Positions 5,813-14,874 of a stretch of 35,685 nt of DNA are shown piece after piece. The position numbers and the translations under genes were made by a program. The notes beneath the pieces were generated by a model, which had not been told where the DNA came from, did no database searches, and saw nothing but the letters and a program-made list of their open reading frames with translations. This stretch comes from Magnetospira sp. (GTDB taxonomy: Bacteria > Pseudomonadota > Alphaproteobacteria > Rhodospirillales > Magnetospiraceae): NCBI GenBank assembly GCA_028282245.1, contig JANQIL010000018.1, positions 1 to 35,685 of the forward strand. The letters are read 5' to 3'. Every line of letters begins with the position of its first letter. Position 1 is the first letter of the stretch.

Positions 5813-8800
5813 TCACGAACAACCGGAGGTCGCGCCGCAGGTCATGCACTTCATGCAGGTACCGTTGCGGACCAGGGTGAAGTTGCCGCAGTTCTCGCAG
5901 GCATCGCCCTCGTATCCCTTCATGCGTGCCTCGCGCACCCGGTCCATGGTGGTTTCGCCGTCGGCGACGGCGCTGCCCATGGTAACCACCCCGGCGCCGG
6001 AGGCGGCGACCTGAACCGCCGCCGATTCCATCTCGTCGCGCGCCTCGCGCGGACGCCGTCCCTTGGCACCGTCGACCACGAAAAGGTTCTTGCGCATGAA
6101 GCCGTTGCTGGCCAGCCGCGCGACCTCCCGCATCGGGTCGGCGGCAGCGGCGTCGCCGACGCCGCCGTCAGCGTCCTCGGGGAGGGTGCCCTCCGCCTTG
6201 TCGCCCCGGCCCAGGGTGTCGGGGCGCAGATCGCCCATTTCCACGTGCGCCAGATCGTGGCGTCCCAGGTAGGCGACGGCCAACTCGCGGAACATGTAGT
6301 CGATCAACGAGGTGGACATCTTGATGGCGTCGTTGCCCTCGACGATGCCGGAGGGCTCGAAACGGGTGAAGGTGAAGGCCTCGACGAATTCCTCCAGCGG
6401 CACGCCGTACTGAAGGCCGATCGAGATGGCGATCGCGAAGTTGTTCATCAGGCTGCGGAACGCGGCGCCTTCCTTGTGCATGTCGACGAAGATCTCGCCC
6501 AGCGAGCCGTCCTCGTACTCGCCGGTCCGGAGATAGACCTTGTGGCCGCCGACGATGGCCTTCTGGGTGTAGCCCTTGCGGCGGGCCGGCAACTGCCGCC
6601 GCGCGATCATCCGCCGATCGACCAGTTTCTCCACCACCTTTTCGATCTTGGCGATCGGCGAGGCTTCCTGGACCGGCTCGTCCGCCGCCATGTCCAGATC
6701 GGCATCGTCGAGCAGGCCGCCGTGCAGGGGCTGCGAAAGCTTGGAGCCGTCCCGGTAGAGAGCGTTGGCCTTCAAGCCGAGCCGCCACGACAGCAGATAG
6801 GCGCGGGTGCAGTCCTCGACGGTGGCCGAGTTGGGCATGTTGACGGTCTTCGAAATGGCCCCGGATATGAACGGCTGGGCGGCCGCCATCATGCGGATGT
6901 GGCTTTCCACCGACAGGCTGCGGGTTCCGTTGCGACCACAGGGGCTGGCGCAATCGAATACCGGAAGGTGTTCCGGCTTCATGTGTGGCGCGCCTTCCAC
7001 CGTCATGGCGCCGCAGACGTAGACGTTGGCGGCCGCGATCTCGGCGGCGTCGAACCCCAGATGGGCCAGCAGGTCGAACGCCGGGTTGTCGAGGTCGGCC
7101 GGCGCGACACCCAGAACCTGGGCGCAGAAGTCCCCGCCCAGCGTCCACTTGTTGAAGGCAAAGCGGATATCGAAGGCGTCGGCCAGCGAATCCTCCAGTC
7201 GCGCCAGGGCCTCCGGCGTGAAGCCCTTCTCGCGCAGCACGCCATGACCCAGGCCGGGCGCTCCCTTGAGGGTGCCGTGGCCGACCGCGTGGCGCACGAT
7301 GTCGTCGACCTGCGCCTTGTCGTAGCCCAGGTGGTCCAGCGCCTGCGGAACCAGCCGGTTGATGATCCGGAAGTAACCGCCGCCGGCCAGCTTCTTGAAC
7401 TTGACGAGGGCGAAATCGGGTTCGATGCCGGTGGTGTCGCAATCCATGATCAGGCCGATGGTGCCGGTCGGCGCGACCACCGAGACCTGGGCGTTGCGGA
7501 AGCCGCCCGACTGGCCAAGGTCGAGCGCCCGGTCCCAGCTTTGCCGCGCCGCCTCGACCAGGGTTTGGACGGGGCAGTTCTTGGCATCCAGGGGCACCGG
7601 GGCCACCGACAGGTGCTCATAGCCGTCGTGCGTCCCATGGACCGCCCGGCGATGGTTGCGGATCACCCGCAGCATGGCCTCGCGATTGGCGGCATAGCCC
7701 GCGAAGGCGCCCATCTGTTCGGCCATCTCGCCCGACGTGGCGTAGGCGACGCCCGTCATCAGGGCGCTGACGGCACCGCACAGGGCGCGCCCCTCCACCG
7801 AATCATAGGACAGACCATTCGACATCAGGAGGCCGCCCAGATTGGCGAAACCAAGGCCGAGGGTGCGGAACTCGAACGACCGTCGGGCGATCTCCGGCGA
7901 CGGGAACTGAGCCATCAGGACCGAGATTTCCAGGGTCACGGTCCACAGGCGCACCGCGTGCTCGAACGCCTCCACGTCGAAACCGGCCTCCCGGGTCCGG
8001 AACGCCATCAGGTTCAGGGACGCGAGGTTGCAGGCCGTGTCGTCCAGGAACATGTACTCGGAGCATGGGTTGGAGGCATTGATGCGGCCCGACTCGGGAC
8101 AGGTGTGCCAGTCGTTGATGGTGGTGTCGAACTGTAGGCCCGGATCGGCGCAGGACCACGCGGCCTCGCCGATCCGTTGCCAAAGGTCGCGGGCCGACAC
8201 GGTCCTCGCCACCCTGCCGTCGGTGCGCCGGATCAGTTCCCATTCTCCGTCCTCGAGCACCTGCTGGAGGAAGGCATCGGTCACCCGCACGGTGTTGTTG
8301 GAGTTCTGGCCGGACACCGTGCCGTAGGCCTCGGAATCCCAGTCGGTGTCGAATTCCGGGAAGCGGATCTCGCGGAATCCCTGCCTTGCGAACTGAATCG
8401 CGCGCTGAATGTAGTTTTCCGGAATCTGCGCCTTCCGGGCGCCGATCACCGCCCGCTTGAGGACTTTGTTGCGGCGCGGATCGTAGCGGTCGCCCTCGGC
8501 GACGCCGGCCGACTCGCCCTCCGGATCGCAGGCCCGGATCACCCGGTTCAGGTGTTCGTTGGCCAGCCGCGAGCCGGCGACCAGGGCCGCCACCTTCTGC
8601 TCCTCGCGGACCTTCCAGTCGATGAAGTTCTCGATGTCCGGATGGTCGGCGTCGACGATCACCATCTTGGCGGCCCGCCGGGTGGTGCCCCCCGACTTGA
8701 TGGCGCCGGCCGCGCGGTCGCCGATTTTCAGGAAGCTCATCAGGCCCGACGACTTGCCGCCGCCGGACAGCGGCTCGTCCGTGCCGCGCAGGGCCGAGAA

Positions 8801-9502
8801 ATTGGTGCCGGTGCCGGAGCCGTACTTGAACAGCCGCGCCTCGCGGACCCACAGATCCATGATGCCGCGCTCGTTTACCAGATCGTCCTCGATCGACTGG
8901 ATGAAGCAGGCATGCGGCTGCGGATGTTCGTAAGCCGATTGGGCGCGGACCAACTGTCCGGTTTCGAACTCGACGTAATGGTGGCCCTGCGCCGGGCCGT
9001 TGATCCCGTAGGCCCAGAACAGGCCGGTGTTGAACCACTGCGGCGAGTTGGGGGCCCCCACCTGGGCGCACAGCATGTAGCGCATCTCGTCGAAGTAGGT
9101 CTCGGCGTCGGCCTCGGAATCGAAGTAGCCGCCCTTCCAGCCCCAATAGGCCCAGGTCCCCGCCATGCGGTCGAACACCTGCCTGGCGCTTTTCTCGCCG
9201 CCGTACCGCGAGGTTTCCTCGCGCTTGAGCAGCGCCTTGAGGTCGGGCTCCGACCGCCACAGGAACGACGGCACTGCGGATTCCTCGATCCGTCGCAGAT
9301 CGGCCGGGATTCCGGCCTTGCGGAAGTACTTCTGGGCCAGCACGTCGCACGCCACCTGCGACCAGTGGGCGGGCACCTCGATGTCGTTGGCCTGGAACAC
9401 CACGCTGCCGTCCGGGTTGCGGATTTCGCTCGACGCGCGGCGGAACTCGAAGGCCGCGTAAGGCGACTGGCCGGGCTCAGTGTACAACCGAGAAATGCGC
9501 AT
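5813..9502 (-). CDS. nrdJ: Adenosylcobalamin-dependent (class II) ribonucleoside-diphosphate reductase
   Basis: Reduces ribonucleotides to deoxyribonucleotides with a thiyl radical generated from adenosylcobalamin, independent of oxygen. The 1229-residue protein has the large-subunit barrel: HACFIQSI (Cys199, redox pair), [16 protein letters not shown] at about 225-240, [11 protein letters not shown] at about 270-280, NPCSE at 478-482 (active-site Asn, Cys and Glu) and the partner Cys in [10 protein letters not shown] (about 491). The last 30 residues form a Cys-rich zinc-binding tail ([13 protein letters not shown]). The length suits the long NrdJ form of alphaproteobacteria. The ATG at 9502 is preceded by GGAG at suitable spacing. 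An NrdR box lies about 220 bases upstream. No class I nrdAB genes are in the window. The identification is secure. Confidence 0.96.
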   Translation of the reverse strand: MRISRLYTEPGQSPYAAFEFRRASSEIRNPDGSVVFQANDIEVPAHWSQVACDVLAQKYFRKAGIPADLRRIEESAVPSFLWRSEPDLKALLKREETSRYGGEKSARQVFDRMAGTWAYWGWKGGYFDSEADAETYFDEMRYMLCAQVGAPNSPQWFNTGLFWAYGINGPAQGHHYVEFETGQLVRAQSAYEHPQPHACFIQSIEDDLVNERGIMDLWVREARLFKYGSGTGTNFSALRGTDEPLSGGGKSSGLMSFLKIGDRAAGAIKSGGTTRRAAKMVIVDADHPDIENFIDWKVREEQKVAALVAGSRLANEHLNRVIRACDPEGESAGVAEGDRYDPRRNKVLKRAVIGARKAQIPENYIQRAIQFARQGFREIRFPEFDTDWDSEAYGTVSGQNSNNTVRVTDAFLQQVLEDGEWELIRRTDGRVARTVSARDLWQRIGEAAWSCADPGLQFDTTINDWHTCPESGRINASNPCSEYMFLDDTACNLASLNLMAFRTREAGFDVEAFEHAVRLWTVTLEISVLMAQFPSPEIARRSFEFRTLGLGFANLGGLLMSNGLSYDSVEGRALCGAVSALMTGVAYATSGEMAEQMGAFAGYAANREAMLRVIRNHRRAVHGTHDGYEHLSVAPVPLDAKNCPVQTLVEAARQSWDRALDLGQSGGFRNAQVSVVAPTGTIGLIMDCDTTGIEPDFALVKFKKLAGGGYFRIINRLVPQALDHLGYDKAQVDDIVRHAVGHGTLKGAPGLGHGVLREKGFTPEALARLEDSLADAFDIRFAFNKWTLGGDFCAQVLGVAPADLDNPAFDLLAHLGFDAAEIAAANVYVCGAMTVEGAPHMKPEHLPVFDCASPCGRNGTRSLSVESHIRMMAAAQPFISGAISKTVNMPNSATVEDCTRAYLLSWRLGLKANALYRDGSKLSQPLHGGLLDDADLDMAADEPVQEASPIAKIEKVVEKLVDRRMIARRQLPARRKGYTQKAIVGGHKVYLRTGEYEDGSLGEIFVDMHKEGAAFRSLMNNFAIAISIGLQYGVPLEEFVEAFTFTRFEPSGIVEGNDAIKMSTSLIDYMFRELAVAYLGRHDLAHVEMGDLRPDTLGRGDKAEGTLPEDADGGVGDAAAADPMREVARLASNGFMRKNLFVVDGAKGRRPREARDEMESAAVQVAASGAGVVTMGSAVADGETTMDRVREARMKGYEGDACENCGNFTLVRNGTCMKCMTCGATSGCS

Positions 9503-9589
9503 GATATCTCCGTGAGATTATTTTTAAGATCCACCCAAGCGACATCGGGATCGGCGGATGAGTCCTGAACACCACCCCTCAAATCCCCA

Positions 9590-9611
9590 ACGGACCGGTT
9601 TCCCGATCCGT
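9590..9611 (-). promoter_or_regulatory. Hairpin in the nrdJ leader
   Basis: Arms of 9 bp (ACGGACCGG / CCGATCCGT on the + strand, with one G-U pair in the RNA) close a GAAA tetraloop on the - strand transcript, about 90 bases before the nrdJ ATG. Role unknown; not followed by a T-run, so not a standard terminator. Confidence 0.45.
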
Positions 9612-9722
9612 CCGCCGACGCGAAGCCCGCCAGATGATGGGGTCAGCTTCATTCGACGCCTCAAAATGTAGCTTGGCCGTCATGCGGCCGCAACAAGATT
9701 TTGACGATGTTGCAGCTCTATC

Positions 9723-9738
9723 ACACCATATAGTGTGT
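9723..9738 (-). promoter_or_regulatory. NrdR box upstream of nrdJ
   Basis: ACACCATATAGTGTGT matches the 16-base NrdR consensus as I recall it (acaCwAtATaTwGtgt) at 14 positions. NrdR is the dATP/ATP-sensing repressor of ribonucleotide reductase genes. Boxes normally occur in pairs about 31 bases apart; only a very weak second candidate is visible near 9693-9708. Confidence 0.72.
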
Positions 9739-9918
9739 TTTATCGACATGTTTTGGGACGTTGACGAATCGGTAACCAACCGCGCGTCCACTTGCCCGTC
9801 CCGGGATCCCGGCCACTCCAACGAGTCGCGTCCCGGCATGGGATGTCGGCCCGAGCCGGCGGCGGATTCCGCATCGGTCGCTGCCCCTTGTCCTGGACGT
9901 TGCCAAGTGCCATAGTCG

Positions 9919-9946
9919 CCCGCCGGCGGCTGTCGCCGCCGGCGGG
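9919..9946 (+). repeat. Perfect 12-bp GC hairpin upstream of the NDUFA12 gene
   Basis: CCCGCCGGCGGC, loop TGTC, then GCCGCCGGCGGG. It ends 28 bases before the NDUFA12-family ATG. There is no T-run on either side. It could be a leader structure, a REP-like unit or a barrier between the divergent units. Confidence 0.6.
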
Positions 9947-9974
9947 TGAAACCCAGCATTCGGAACCCGACTCG

Positions 9975-10337
9975 ATGATCACCGGAACGATTCTGTTCAC
10001 TTGGCTGAAGGGACAGCAGGTCGGCAAGGACCAGTACGGCAACCGCTATTTCCGCAGTCGCGGCAAGAAACTATGGGGCCGCGAGCGACGCTGGGTGCTG
10101 TACAAGGGCCGGCACGAGGCATCCAAGGTGCCGCCGGAATGGCACGCCTGGCTGCACCACACGTCGGCGGAGCCGCTGACCGCCTCGGTCACCGACACCC
10201 CATCGTGGCAGAAGGAACATCTGCCGAACCTGACCGGAACCACGCTTGCGTATCTGCCGGCCGGCCACGATCTGGCGGGCGGCCGCCGGGCACCGGCGAC
10301 CGGCGACTACGAAGCCTGGACGCCGGAGTCCGCATAG
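9975..10337 (+). CDS. NDUFA12-family protein (respiratory complex I accessory subunit)
   Basis: A 120-residue homologue of the mitochondrial complex I subunit NDUFA12/B17.2, found in alphaproteobacterial complex I. Diagnostic features are LFTWLKGQQVGKDQYGNRYFRSR at about 8-30, WGRERRWVLYKGRHEASKVPPEWHAWLHH at about 34-62, and the proline-rich C-terminal segment. The ATG at 9975 is chosen because the conserved N-terminus starts there; upstream in-frame codons are Arg-rich and unlike the family. It heads a + strand cluster with two MlaD genes and DUF2155, an order common in Rhodospirillales and relatives. No other nuo genes are in the window. Confidence 0.93.
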   Translation: MITGTILFTWLKGQQVGKDQYGNRYFRSRGKKLWGRERRWVLYKGRHEASKVPPEWHAWLHHTSAEPLTASVTDTPSWQKEHLPNLTGTTLAYLPAGHDLAGGRRAPATGDYEAWTPESA

Positions 10338-10353
10338 CGGGCGACGAACGGCG

Positions 10354-10812
10354 ATGCGCGGGGAAACCAGGGAAAGCTGGGTCGGCGCCGCCAGTCTGGT
10401 CGGCTTGGGACTTTTGCTGGTCCTGTCCTACGGATCGCGGCCGGACGGCACGGCAAATGGCTACGATGTGCTGGCGGCGTTCAATCGCATCGACGGGCTG
10501 GCGGTCGGCGATCCGGTGCGCATGGCCGGGGTCGAGATCGGCAGCGTGGCGGCGGAGCGCCTGCGGACCGGCAGCTACCGGGCCGAATTGGTGCTGCGCA
10601 TCGAGAGCGACGTCAGGCTGCCGCGCGACACCTCGGCGGCGATCCATACCGACGGCCTGTTCGGGTCCAAGTTCGTGGTCCTGGAGCCGGGCGGCGAAAC
10701 AGTTCATCTGGGCCATGGCGACCGCATCGATTTCACGCAGGATTCCATGGTGGTCGAGGACCTGCTCGACCTGATCATCTCGGAAGGCAAGGCGAAGCGG
10801 GGCGGCGTCTGA
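10354..10812 (+). CDS. MlaD-family (MCE) lipid-transport protein, first copy
   Basis: A 152-residue protein with one N-terminal membrane anchor (about residues 8-26, VGAASLVGLGLLLVLSYGS) and an MCE domain (about 37-115) with the typical pattern FNRIDGLAVGDPVRMAGVEIGSV and LFGSKFVVLEPGG. MlaD proteins form inner-membrane-anchored periplasmic hexamers that carry phospholipids between the membranes for the MlaFEDB transporter. The ATG at 10354 lies 16 bases after the NDUFA12 stop. No mlaE or mlaF is in the window, so the partner permease and ATPase must lie elsewhere. It is directly followed by a second, related but clearly diverged MlaD gene. Confidence 0.88.
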   Translation: MRGETRESWVGAASLVGLGLLLVLSYGSRPDGTANGYDVLAAFNRIDGLAVGDPVRMAGVEIGSVAAERLRTGSYRAELVLRIESDVRLPRDTSAAIHTDGLFGSKFVVLEPGGETVHLGHGDRIDFTQDSMVVEDLLDLIISEGKAKRGGV

Positions 10813-10864
10813 GGCGCCGCGAGGACGCCGCCGGGGACACGAAACAGCGACGGGACGGAACGGC

Positions 10865-11341
10865 ATGCGGGCGAACATGGTGGAAACGGTGATGGGCGCG
10901 GTGGTCCTGCTGGTGGCCGGACTGTTCGTGTTCTTCGCCTACAACATGGCCCAGGTCGGCCGCGTGTCCGGCTATACGCTGGAGGCCGCGTTCTTCAAGG
11001 TGGGCGGCCTGGCGCCCGGCGCCGACGTGCGCATTTCGGGCATCAAGGTTGGCACGGTGACCGACCGCAGGCTCGATCCCCGGACCTATGACGCCGTCGT
11101 GACGATGACCGTCGAGTCCCAGGTCCGGCTGCCGGTCGACACCGCGGCGAGCATCGCCAGCGAGGGCATCCTGGGCGGCAAGTACATCCGCCTGGAACCG
11201 GGACGCTCGGCCGAGATGATCGCCGACGGCGGACGGATCGCGAACACCCGCGACTACCGGTCGCTGGAGGATCAGGTCGGCGAGATCATCTTCCTCGCCA
11301 CCAACCCGGGCGGCGGGCCGGCCTCCGCCGACGGTCCGTGA
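10865..11341 (+). CDS. mlaD: MlaD-family (MCE) lipid-transport protein, second copy
   Basis: A 158-residue protein with a membrane anchor at about 6-26 (VETVMGAVVLLVAGLFVFF) and an MCE domain with YTLEAAFFKVGGLAPGADVRISG at about 37-59 and GILGGKYIRLEPG at about 104-116. This is the better match to canonical MlaD, which also reads GYxLxAxFxxVxGLxxGxxVRxxGxxVG. Its stop overlaps the GTG start of the DUF2155 gene, so the two are coupled. With the first copy it could form a mixed ring, or serve a different transporter. The family call is firm; the division of labour is unknown. Confidence 0.9.
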   Translation: MRANMVETVMGAVVLLVAGLFVFFAYNMAQVGRVSGYTLEAAFFKVGGLAPGADVRISGIKVGTVTDRRLDPRTYDAVVTMTVESQVRLPVDTAASIASEGILGGKYIRLEPGRSAEMIADGGRIANTRDYRSLEDQVGEIIFLATNPGGGPASADGP

Positions 11342-11742
11342 CTAGGCATCCGGCCCGCGGGGGCGCCCTGGGCGCGGCGGCCGGCGCGCTGATCGTCCTG
11401 TCGGCCACCGTGGCGCCGGGGGCCGCCGAGCGGATGGACACCGCGGTGTTGCAGGGCCTGGACAAGGTGACGGCCCGCATATCCACGATCCAGGCTCCGG
11501 TTGGCCAGGTGATCCGCTTCGGAACCCTGGAAATCGTTGTCCGGGCCTGTGAAAAGCGATCGCCCGAGGAGGCGCCGGAGAGCGTTGCCTTCGTGGACAT
11601 CTGGGAGGTCCGCGAGGACCAGCCGGCGTTCGCCGTCTATCGCGGCTGGATGTTCGCCTCCAGCCCGGCGCTGGCGGCCATGGAGCACGCGGTCTACGAT
11701 GTCTGGGTGGTCGACTGCCGGAACCGGGTGGCGGCGCGCTGA
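11338..11742 (+). CDS. DUF2155 domain-containing secreted protein
   Basis: A 134-residue protein with a signal peptide (about 1-30, hydrophobic core AAGALIVLSATVAPGAA) and a DUF2155 domain: LQGLDKVTARISTIQAPVGQ at about 38-57, GTLEIVVRACEKR at 62-74, IWEVRED and YRGWMFASSPALAAMEHAVYDVWVVDC. Two cysteines, at about 71 and 127, could form a periplasmic disulfide. The GTG start at 11338 overlaps the mlaD TGA by the GTGA arrangement. The domain has no established function to my knowledge. Its steady linkage to MlaD and NDUFA12 hints at an envelope role, but that is inference only. Confidence 0.88.
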   Translation: MTRHPARGGALGAAAGALIVLSATVAPGAAERMDTAVLQGLDKVTARISTIQAPVGQVIRFGTLEIVVRACEKRSPEEAPESVAFVDIWEVREDQPAFAVYRGWMFASSPALAAMEHAVYDVWVVDCRNRVAAR

Positions 11743-11819
11743 GCCACCGGAATGGCGGCCCGGCGGCTCGGAACGGTGACCGGGCGGCCACGTCGAGGGC
11801 TTCGCGCGAACTTCAAGAC

Positions 11820-11834
11820 AACCGGGACGGTTTT
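11820..11834 (+). terminator. Weak possible terminator after the DUF2155 gene
   Basis: A 5-bp stem AACCG-gga-CGGTT running into four T. Short, so only a tentative end for the NDUFA12-MlaD-DUF2155 unit, which converges on rpsD. The neighbouring inverted repeat GAATCG-cggg-CGATTC at 11862-11877 is another candidate. Confidence 0.3.
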
Positions 11835-11926
11835 CGCGGATAGGATTTGCGCGCCTTTTTGGAATCGCGGGCGATTCACGCCCAAAACGGGGTCGGCCAA
11901 GGGACTCCGTCTTGGGCGATCGCGCG

Positions 11927-12541
11927 TTAGCGGGAATAGAACTCGATCACCAGGTTCGGTTCCATCTGCACCGGATAGGGCACGTCGGCCAGGATCGGAG
12001 CGCGCGTGAAGGTGCCGCGCAGCTTCTTGTGGTCGACCTCCATGTAATCGGGAACGTCGCGCTCGGCGCTCTCGATGGCCTCGAGCACCATCGGGATCTC
12101 GCGCGACCGTTCGCGCACTTCGATCGTGTCGCCGTCGCGCACCCGATAGGAGGGAATGTCGACCCGCTGGCCGTTGACGCGGATGTGGCCGTGGTTAATG
12201 AACTGGCGGGCCGAGAACACGGTCGGCACGAACTTCATCCGATAGACGACGGCGTCGAGGCGGCGTTCCAGGATGCCGATGAGGTTCTCCGAGGTATCGC
12301 CCTTGCGGCGCGTGGCTTCCTCGTAGTAGCGCCGGAACTGCTTCTCTGAAATGTTGCCGTAGTAGCCCTTCAGCTTCTGCTTGGCCATCAGCTGGATGCC
12401 GAAGTCGGACGGCTTGCGGCGCCGCTGCCCGTGCTGGCCGGGCGCATACTCGCGGGTGTTGACCGGACTCTTGGGGCGGCCCCACAGATTTTCGCCGAGG
12501 CGCCGGTTGATCTTGTACTTGGATTGCAGTCGCTTGCCCAT
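11927..12541 (-). CDS. rpsD: 30S ribosomal protein S4
   Basis: A 204-residue S4 (uS4), a primary 16S rRNA-binding protein at the 5' domain, needed for 30S assembly. The N-terminus [22 protein letters not shown] and [14 protein letters not shown] are typical of the alphaproteobacterial form without the zinc-binding cysteines. The S4 RNA-binding domain spans about residues 95-160 ([32 protein letters not shown]). The ATG at 12541 is preceded by AAAGGAA. It stands alone, with its own promoter at 12659-12686 and a leader of about 110 bases. Confidence 0.98.
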   Translation of the reverse strand: MGKRLQSKYKINRRLGENLWGRPKSPVNTREYAPGQHGQRRRKPSDFGIQLMAKQKLKGYYGNISEKQFRRYYEEATRRKGDTSENLIGILERRLDAVVYRMKFVPTVFSARQFINHGHIRVNGQRVDIPSYRVRDGDTIEVRERSREIPMVLEAIESAERDVPDYMEVDHKKLRGTFTRAPILADVPYPVQMEPNLVIEFYSR

Positions 12542-12635
12542 CGGTGATCGGTTCCTTTTCGAGGATCGTTGGTGTCCCGGTAGTTCCGTCCCATCTAGCG
12601 GACGGACGGAGACGCGCGCACCACGGCGCACCTCG

Positions 12636-12649
12636 CATTCCCGGGAATG
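12636..12649 (-). promoter_or_regulatory. 14-bp perfect palindrome at the start of the rpsD leader
   Basis: CATTCCCGGGAATG is a perfect palindrome centred about 10 bases beyond the expected start of transcription. The position suits an operator or the first hairpin of an autoregulatory leader. Protein unknown. Confidence 0.4.
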
Positions 12650-12658
12650 AGGGGGCGC

Positions 12659-12686
12659 AGTATAGGCCCGACGCGAAACGAGTCAA
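12659..12686 (-). promoter_or_regulatory. Sigma-70-type promoter of rpsD
   Basis: On the - strand TTGACT (12686-12681), 16-base spacer, TATACT (12664-12659). Close to consensus at both boxes and placed about 115 bases before the rpsD ATG. Confidence 0.75.
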
Positions 12687-12852
12687 CCAGGCCGACCGAA
12701 ACGTGGCATCCGGGCCATATCGATGGCGCGAGAACAGGGGGTCGTCGACCCCTTCCGGTGGGCGAAGGCATGCTCCACGCCCGCGCGAGTCCCGGAGCGG
12801 GCGGCGCCGGTTCTCCTTCGCGGGGCCGGCATGGCACGACCGATCGGCCATG

Positions 12853-12890
12853 AACAAAAGAAAGCCGGTTCTCGGTTTCCCGAAACCGGC
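12853..12890 (-). terminator. Intrinsic terminator downstream of the chemoreceptor gene
   Basis: On the - strand GCCGGTT / AACCGGC arms (7 bp) continue, past a small internal loop, into a CGG-gaaa-CCG tip. The stem is followed by TTTCTTTTGTT. It lies about 145 bases beyond the chemoreceptor stop and is the only strong terminator for the two-gene unit. Confidence 0.75.
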
Positions 12891-13034
12891 CCAAGGCTTG
12901 ACGGCGAATCCTCGGGAGGAGTACGCGTCGGATTGAGTATGCCGCAGCCCATCGCATGCGCAAGACAAAATATCATAATATTCTAAAGCCGACGCTCCCT
13001 TGCGGCGGCCCGCCGCGCTCCACCGTCGACGCGG

Positions 13035-14870
13035 TCAGTTGGCTCGGATTTCCCGAAGGAACCGCTCCAGTTCGTCCTTAAGATGCTGGCTTTCCTGCGA
13101 CAGGGTGTCCAAGAGCGTCGAGACCTGCCGCGCCACGTCGCCGGTTTCCCGGGCCGCCTCGGCGACCGTCGTGACGATTTCCGATGTTTCCCGTGTTCCG
13201 TCGGCCGCTTGCTCGGCGCTGCGGGCGATTTCGTCCGTTGCCGCGCTTTGTTCCTCGACCGCGCTGGCGATCGAGGTCGAGATTTCACTGACGTTGTTGA
13301 TCACCGACTGAATGCTGGCGATCGCGTCGACCGCTTCCCGGGTCCCGTCCTGTATGGCGTTGATTTGAGAGGCGATCTCGTCGGTCGCGCGGGCCGTTTG
13401 CCCGGCCAGGTTCTTGACCTCCGAGGCGACGACGGCGAATCCCTTCCCCGCGTCCCCGGCCCGCGCCGCCTCGATCGTCGCGTTCAGGGCGAGAAGGTTG
13501 GTCTGCGCGGCGATATCGTTGATCAGGGTCACCACGTCGCCGATCTTCTGCGAGGTGTCGGCCAGTTTCTGAATGCGCTCGTTGGTGGCCTCGGCCTTGG
13601 CGACCGCCTCCGAGGCGGTGGCGGACGCGCGGGACACCTGCGACGCGATTTCCTGGGTCGACGAACTGAGCTCGGTGGTCGAGGCGGACACGTTGTTGAC
13701 GCTGGCCGATGCCTGTTCGGTCACCGCCGACACGGCGGTGCTCTGGCCCGACGTGTGGTCGGCGTTGGCCAGCATGGTCCCGGCGGCGTCGCGGAGACGT
13801 TCCACCGACGCCCCGATGACGTCCATCGCGCCCTTGAAGCGGTTTTCCAGATCGGCCGCCATCTTGTCCCGGGACGCCTTGCGTTCCTTGTTGGCCTGCT
13901 CCTCGGCCATGGTCCGTTCGTCCTGCAGGCGCCGGTTCTCGAGGCCGTTGTCCTTGAAGACGCGAAGCGCGTTGGCCATGTCCCGGAGCTGATCCTTGAG
14001 CGTGGTTGGGACATCCACCGAGAAATCCCCCTCGGCCAACCGGGTCATGTCCTCGGTCATTCGGCCGATCGGACGCACAAGGCCGAACGCGGCATAGAAG
14101 AATCCGAGCACGACGATGATCGCCATCATCGCCAGGGCCAGCACGGTGCTGAGGGAGCGGGTGCCGTTCAGATCCTCGAATGCCTGTTCGCCGACCAGCA
14201 CCCGGCGCGCGTGGAGTTCCTCGCCGATCAGTGCGTTGAGACCGGCCAAGCCGTCCCGGGCCTTGGTCAGGGCGTCGCTCACGGCATCGATCCGGGCGCT
14301 CTCCTCGAAAGTGAAATTCGAGCTGGCACTCGCCTTGTCGCCATTCTTGATCAAGGCCAGCGTCCGTTCATTGGACTCCACGACCAGGGTCATCAGGTTG
14401 GTCAGGACAATGGACATCCGGTTCACCAGATGCGCCTTGCGCCGGAGTTGGCGCGCCTTGTCCCGGTCGCCCTGATAGATGTCCAGGCCCTTAACGTTGT
14501 CGAACAGGTCGCTGACGTTGTGACGGAACTCGGAGACCGCGGCGGTGGCGACATCGCGGTTCTCGCGGATTCCCGCCACCAGACCGGCGTTGCCGGACAG
14601 CAGGGCCTTGTTGTGCCTCGCCATGAAATGGGCGATCGCGCCGAGGACAATGCTCATGTCGCCCTGAATCGAATCGATGCGCTGGTTCAGATCACGGGAT
14701 TCCGTGTCGTTGAGCTCGATGGCGCGCAGGGTCTCCTCGAATACGCCGCCGAGCCGCGCCTGCACCACGAAGACCAGGGCCGTGATGATAACCACGGGCA
14801 CCACCGCGAGGCCGATGATCTTGAGGCCGATCCCGCGAAAGGCGGCGAGCAGGTGAAATTCGGTCGCCAT
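13035..14870 (-). CDS. Methyl-accepting chemotaxis protein (transmembrane chemoreceptor)
   Basis: A 611-residue receptor. The first membrane helix is about 15-36, the periplasmic helical sensor region about 40-238, and the second membrane helix about 239-265. A HAMP domain starting [24 protein letters not shown] runs about 264-318, followed by a long coiled-coil signalling domain. The hairpin tip that contacts CheA/CheW is at about 450-485 ([22 protein letters not shown] then [15 protein letters not shown]). The periplasmic part has no recognisable Cache fold and looks like a four-helix bundle. There is no C-terminal CheR-binding pentapeptide. Its ATG lies 4 bases after the stop of the repeat-protein gene, so the two are co-transcribed. 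Ligand unknown. Confidence 0.93.
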   Translation of the reverse strand: MATEFHLLAAFRGIGLKIIGLAVVPVVIITALVFVVQARLGGVFEETLRAIELNDTESRDLNQRIDSIQGDMSIVLGAIAHFMARHNKALLSGNAGLVAGIRENRDVATAAVSEFRHNVSDLFDNVKGLDIYQGDRDKARQLRRKAHLVNRMSIVLTNLMTLVVESNERTLALIKNGDKASASSNFTFEESARIDAVSDALTKARDGLAGLNALIGEELHARRVLVGEQAFEDLNGTRSLSTVLALAMMAIIVVLGFFYAAFGLVRPIGRMTEDMTRLAEGDFSVDVPTTLKDQLRDMANALRVFKDNGLENRRLQDERTMAEEQANKERKASRDKMAADLENRFKGAMDVIGASVERLRDAAGTMLANADHTSGQSTAVSAVTEQASASVNNVSASTTELSSSTQEIASQVSRASATASEAVAKAEATNERIQKLADTSQKIGDVVTLINDIAAQTNLLALNATIEAARAGDAGKGFAVVASEVKNLAGQTARATDEIASQINAIQDGTREAVDAIASIQSVINNVSEISTSIASAVEEQSAATDEIARSAEQAADGTRETSEIVTTVAEAARETGDVARQVSTLLDTLSQESQHLKDELERFLREIRAN

Positions 14871-14874
14871 CGCC

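Larger units (their letters stand above)
9503..9974. other. Divergent intergenic region nrdJ / NDUFA12 gene
   Basis: About 470 bases without a credible gene. It holds an NrdR box (9723-9738), a GAAA-capped hairpin in the nrdJ leader (9590-9611) and a perfect 12-bp GC hairpin (9919-9946) ahead of the NDUFA12 gene. No B12-riboswitch-like B12 box was recognised upstream of nrdJ. Confidence 0.6.
12542..13034. other. Intergenic region between rpsD and the chemoreceptor gene
   Basis: About 490 bases. It holds the rpsD promoter and a palindrome in its leader, then GC-rich inverted repeats around 12738-12752 (GGGGTC-gtc-GACCCC), then the terminator at 12853-12890, and finally an unusually AT-rich patch near 12965-12988. 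The short open frames here have no recognisable product. No tRNA seen. Confidence 0.55.

Noticed and set aside
9503-9722. Cobalamin riboswitch in the nrdJ leader
   Set aside because: No B12-box-like segment was found on reading the leader; the hairpin with a GAAA loop is too small to support the call. An Infernal scan would settle it.
9579-9959. Possible 126-codon - strand gene upstream of nrdJ
   Set aside because: Arg/Ser-rich, no start signal, and it runs through the NrdR box and the GC hairpin; no family resemblance.
12723-12986. Small + strand open frame between rpsD and the chemoreceptor gene
   Set aside because: Crosses a strong - strand terminator and inverted repeats, with no ribosome-binding site or recognisable sequence.
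12891-13034. tRNA or small RNA ahead of the terminator at 12853-12890
   Set aside because: No cloverleaf or T-loop consensus could be built on either strand; the terminator is more simply that of the chemoreceptor unit.
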